Assembly: GCA_947179485.1 (NCBI GenBank)
Contig: OX359247.1
Coordinates: forward strand, 37,424,801-37,488,800
Source: Allacma fusca
Taxonomy: Eukaryota; Arthropoda; Collembola; Symphypleona; Sminthuridae
Direction of reading: 5' to 3'
DNA length: 64,000 nt
Of the stretch, positions 60,752 through 64,000 are shown in pieces (position 1 is the first letter of the stretch; each line of letters starts with the position of its first letter). A model generated the notes under the pieces. It searched no databases. It was not told where the DNA came from and was given only the letters and a program-made list of their open reading frames with translations. Made by a program: the position numbers and the translations under genes.

Positions 60752-63728
60752 TTATGCCTCACGCTCTATTCTTACACATGAACTTACATAAGTGCCAGCA
60801 AAGCCAACGGAAATTCCAAAAGCAATGATCAACAAATCCTTCCATAGACACCATCTGTACACTCCGTATCCAGTAGTCCAGTTGGTCAGGATACTGAAGA
60901 TGGGTGGAAGTATAAATGAAAGTGTCGTACTGGTCAAGGAGCCAATGAGGGAGATGAACATCCCTAAGTCCGGAACCATTTCCGCTAACATAACTGATCA
61001 GGGAATCAAAAGATAGTAAATTAAGAGAAAAATCCCAATAAAAAGATATCTTTTATCTTAGAAACGTACAAGTAATTAGGACCAATGCAGTTCTGTAAGC
61101 CAATTCAGCAACTATGTTTAGCCTTCCAGCAGGAGCATAGCGTTTTATTGTTGAACGAGTCAATTCAATAGGCACATAAAATTGCAGTGCATAGGATAAG
61201 AATATTGCCAGGGCCATCATTACCCTCACGGATTCTGCCCACCTGGAGATACACATCCAAATATTTATTTTAAAATTCGAATTAGTACATAGGATTAACC
61301 ACGAACGTAATAATAGAGTATTCATATTATTAAGCTGGGAAAAATTAAGTTATGAATTACATATTGGATGTCCCTAATGCCAGATTCAGAGTCACACTCC
61401 CTTTCACTCCATTACCATATTGCCAGTAGCCAAAGAACCCGATGAGGAAGTAGGAAACGAGTACAATAGCCATACTCTTGTTGAGCACTCCATTCCATCC
61501 CCCGAAATCCTTTGGATTTTTCATGGAATTTTGTAACGGCAAAACCTGTTGATACTCCAATTAGTAAATTTAATAAGAACACATGATTTCTCACCCAAGC
61601 TACCACTAGCTACGAAACTACCACCTCCACTCTATACCAGTCTACAGTCAACCCAATAACCCAATCTACGAAAAGCTTTTACTATTTAATTTTTTTTTCA
61701 ACGGTCCTTCAAATGGCAAAATGATATTTTACATACAAAGCGGAAGCCGTAAAAAGAGAAAACAAAATAGTAATAAATGGTAAAAACGGGCCAATGGTTC
61801 TCTGAGGTACTATAACTTTTGCACAGTTATTGGGAAAACATTAATAGAATTACGAAGTATACGCGCACATACTTAATTACATATCTACGTATCTTATGTA
61901 TGCAATCCATACTATTTATATTGTCTATGTATAGATACTCCTCGACAATAAATAAATAAAAACTATGTTATAAATGGCTTACCACTGCAATTCCTTCGAA
62001 AGCAAAGATGGTAGTACTGAAAAATAAGGGAAGTTGATGCCAAGAGGCGAAAAATATTTGTCGCTCCGTGATTGGAGGCAAGTCACTGGTAATAAATAAT
62101 AGGACGATTCCCAAACCCAATGCGGTGACCACATCCGCTACCATCATTAATGGTGCCAGATTCTTCAAATCTCGCACCCAGCTCAGCGCGAGCAACGGGA
62201 TGAGAATATACAACATGCACACCCTTGCGCTTTGCTGTACTCCAAAATACGACTGTAGGACCTATTTCAAAAATTCAGTTAATTAAGAATTTTTAACTGT
62301 TAAAGTAATTATGAATTAAGGTCCAAAAATTTAAATGAGTAAGAAAGTTTCTGAAACTAACCTCATGAATATTGTCCGCTACAAATACTATATAAATGCA
62401 ACATATTCCGATTTGCGTCAAGTACAAAAATACATTTGTAGCAATTCTGATTGATTAGTAAAAAGATTTATGAGCGGCATAATAAATAATACAATTTTAG
62501 TAGATGCGCTTTTCATTATGTTGAAGTTTTTACCGTGCAAGTGCTGCATATTTCTGGAACTGCGGAGGTCCAACTTTGAATGAGTTTTCAGCGACATCAC
62601 AGAAACTCAATGGAGGACTATGGCTACGTTTAGATAATTCTGTTGATACTCCAACCTGCAAATAGTTATAATTTATTCAAAAAATATCTTCCCTACAAAT
62701 TCACGGAGAAAAAAAAACCCTTATTATTTCACTAGTGCTTGTGCATATATAAGTTTCAGAGTTATCTGCCTCCCTCACCAGCATGTGCATAGTGTACACG
62801 CAGAATATCCCCACTAGAAACGTTCCAATGGAACCGACTATTAGTCCAGCATTTTTGAAAGAAGTGGGCATTGCCAGAATCCCTGTGCCAATATTTCCCT
62901 TAATAAGATGTATGATGGTTTCCCAATTTCTATTGAAAATAATTTTTTTTAAAACAATTATTTGAACTCATACCATTTGAAAGTGTAAATTATTTTATAA
63001 CAAAATTAATTACGATGTATAGTGATGGGTTTCAATCTGATCCTCCGAATTCTTTCGGTGGTTTCCATTTTGGGGTAGTTTGTTCACATTACTCTTCTTG
63101 AACTCGTAGAGGACCTCCTCATCCGCAGAACAATCAAAGAATTTGTGGTATGGGATGTGTCTTAAAACATTTTTAATTGGGTGAATCATTTAAATAATCT
63201 TGAATCAATGTAATATAATTAGATACCCACAGAATTAAAGTTACTGCATTTTTACATGCGTCGTAACAAAACGCTCGTTAAGCATTAAAATGAATACAAT
63301 AAGAGTTGCACGAAAGGAACAAAAACTGAAGACTGAATGCACAATATAGAAGAAGGCAACCAAGCAAATTCCCCACTGTGGTCCCACAAAGTAATACTGA
63401 TACGATAATCCAATATGCTTACTCAAACGGATCATTAGATTTTGACTTCCCACTAATTGTTTTGTGTATCTGTTCCCAAATTGATCCTTTCATGATAAAT
63501 ACGTGAAGGCAATAACCAGCAACAAGATCAAGAACCGCCGGTACTTATTAGTTGATAGGAATCAGTAGAACAAAGAGATATGACAAAAGGGTTAGTAAAC
63601 AATCCCAGGAAGGTTATTTATTTAAAAGAAAATTACTTTGACAGTCTATCCTCCAAAATGCTCAGACTGTGGAGGGGATGAGCAAATCTTCCTGTTGAGC
63701 CATAACCATTTTTCTCCTTATCGGACAT
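60752..63728 (-). CDS. SLC36-type proton-coupled amino-acid transporter
   Basis: Nine exons: 63637-63728, 63014-63160, 62779-62929, 62534-62655, 62362-62446, 61983-62261, 61361-61545, 61070-61242 and 60752-60993; phases close to 491 residues. Family landmarks: NWETIIHLIKGNIGTGILAM followed by P in the first membrane segment, YLTQIGICCIYIVFVADNI, FFSTTIFAFEGIAVVLPLQN, SMKNPKDFGGWNGVLN, YFLIGFFGYWQYG and MLAEMVPDLGMFISLIGS. About eleven hydrophobic segments fit the family. By family knowledge it exports or imports small neutral amino acids with protons at lysosomes or the plasma membrane; fly Pathetic is a growth-promoting member. An alternative first exon starts at the ATG at 63189 (MIHPIKNVL) and would give 470 residues. 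Confidence 0.9.
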
Positions 63729-64000
63729 TCTGCGACTGAGCGGATATTGTTTATTGGTCCCCCTTAACTGCTTTATTGCATGCACAAAATCCCAATAATA
63801 TTTTGAAAGTTGTAGGCTAATTTCTAGATGAGATTTTCTCCGCCCAGTAATAGGGGAATGTCATGGTTGAATAAATCGAGGGGCAAAATCACGAAACAGT
63901 CTACACTATTAAATTACACTGAATGACTCTGGGTCCTGGGGCATGTTTAGTTCACTCTCAACAATAATGTCTCAAATTGTAATGATATAAAATATGGTTT
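63729..64000. other. Upstream flank of the transporter gene
   Basis: Likely promoter side of the SLC36-type gene; no motif assigned and no other gene seen before the window ends. Confidence 0.35.

Noticed and set aside
1-64000. CRISPR arrays, bacterial operons or viral genes
   Set aside because: None seen; the coding regions are intron-split animal genes, and the repeats do not have regular spacer structure.

Overview
The window reads as nuclear DNA of a small-genome arthropod. It has AT-rich spacers, genes split by short GT-AG introns (mostly 60-200 bp), animal-only gene families and an arthropod-type gustatory receptor. The divergence of the proteins makes a non-insect hexapod such as a springtail plausible, but that is a guess from gene style and not something the sequence proves. 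Most coordinates come from exon models built by hand. In the main multi-exon models every splice phase closes and the summed length is a multiple of three.

Layout. 0.5-2.2 kb: a gustatory receptor (+). 4.1-5.1 kb: an RNF126/RNF115-type ubiquitin ligase (-). 5.9-8.0 kb: a block of mobile DNA, with a 1-kb near-palindromic element flanked by TA, a dispersed repeat, and a second inverted-repeat element. 9.9-11.6 kb: DNase II (+). 12.6-15.7 kb: NPL4 (-). 20.4-23.1 kb: the clathrin adaptor GGA (+) with a probable multi-exon leader. 25.3-26.8 kb: a CAP/SCP protein (+). 28-42 kb: a cluster of small R-SNARE-like genes (+), one of which ends in a CaaX prenylation box instead of a membrane anchor; a probable unknown gene on the opposite strand encloses it. 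Within the same stretch lie a CPAP/SAS-4 centriole protein (-) and HSBP1 (-). 42.7-43.7 kb: a terminal-inverted-repeat element with internal 39-bp tandem repeats. 46.6-47.8 kb: TMEM53 (-). 49.5-53.5 kb: myosin XIX (+). 54.3-55.8 kb: wreckage of a short-chain dehydrogenase. 56.1-57.5 kb: a calaxin/EFCAB1-like protein whose EF-hand loops have decayed (-). 58.7-59.2 kb: a small secreted peptide gene (+). 60.8-63.7 kb: an SLC36-type amino-acid transporter (-).

There is no operon logic; neighbours are functionally unrelated apart from loose themes. Membrane traffic: GGA, VAMP and VAMP-like genes. Ubiquitin and p97: RNF126-like and NPL4. Centriole and cilium: SAS-4 and calaxin. The most unusual content is the 28-42 kb stretch: a soluble, probably prenylated R-SNARE, a broken tandem copy of it that has lost the prenylation box, and two further diverged R-SNARE-like genes next to an ordinary VAMP.
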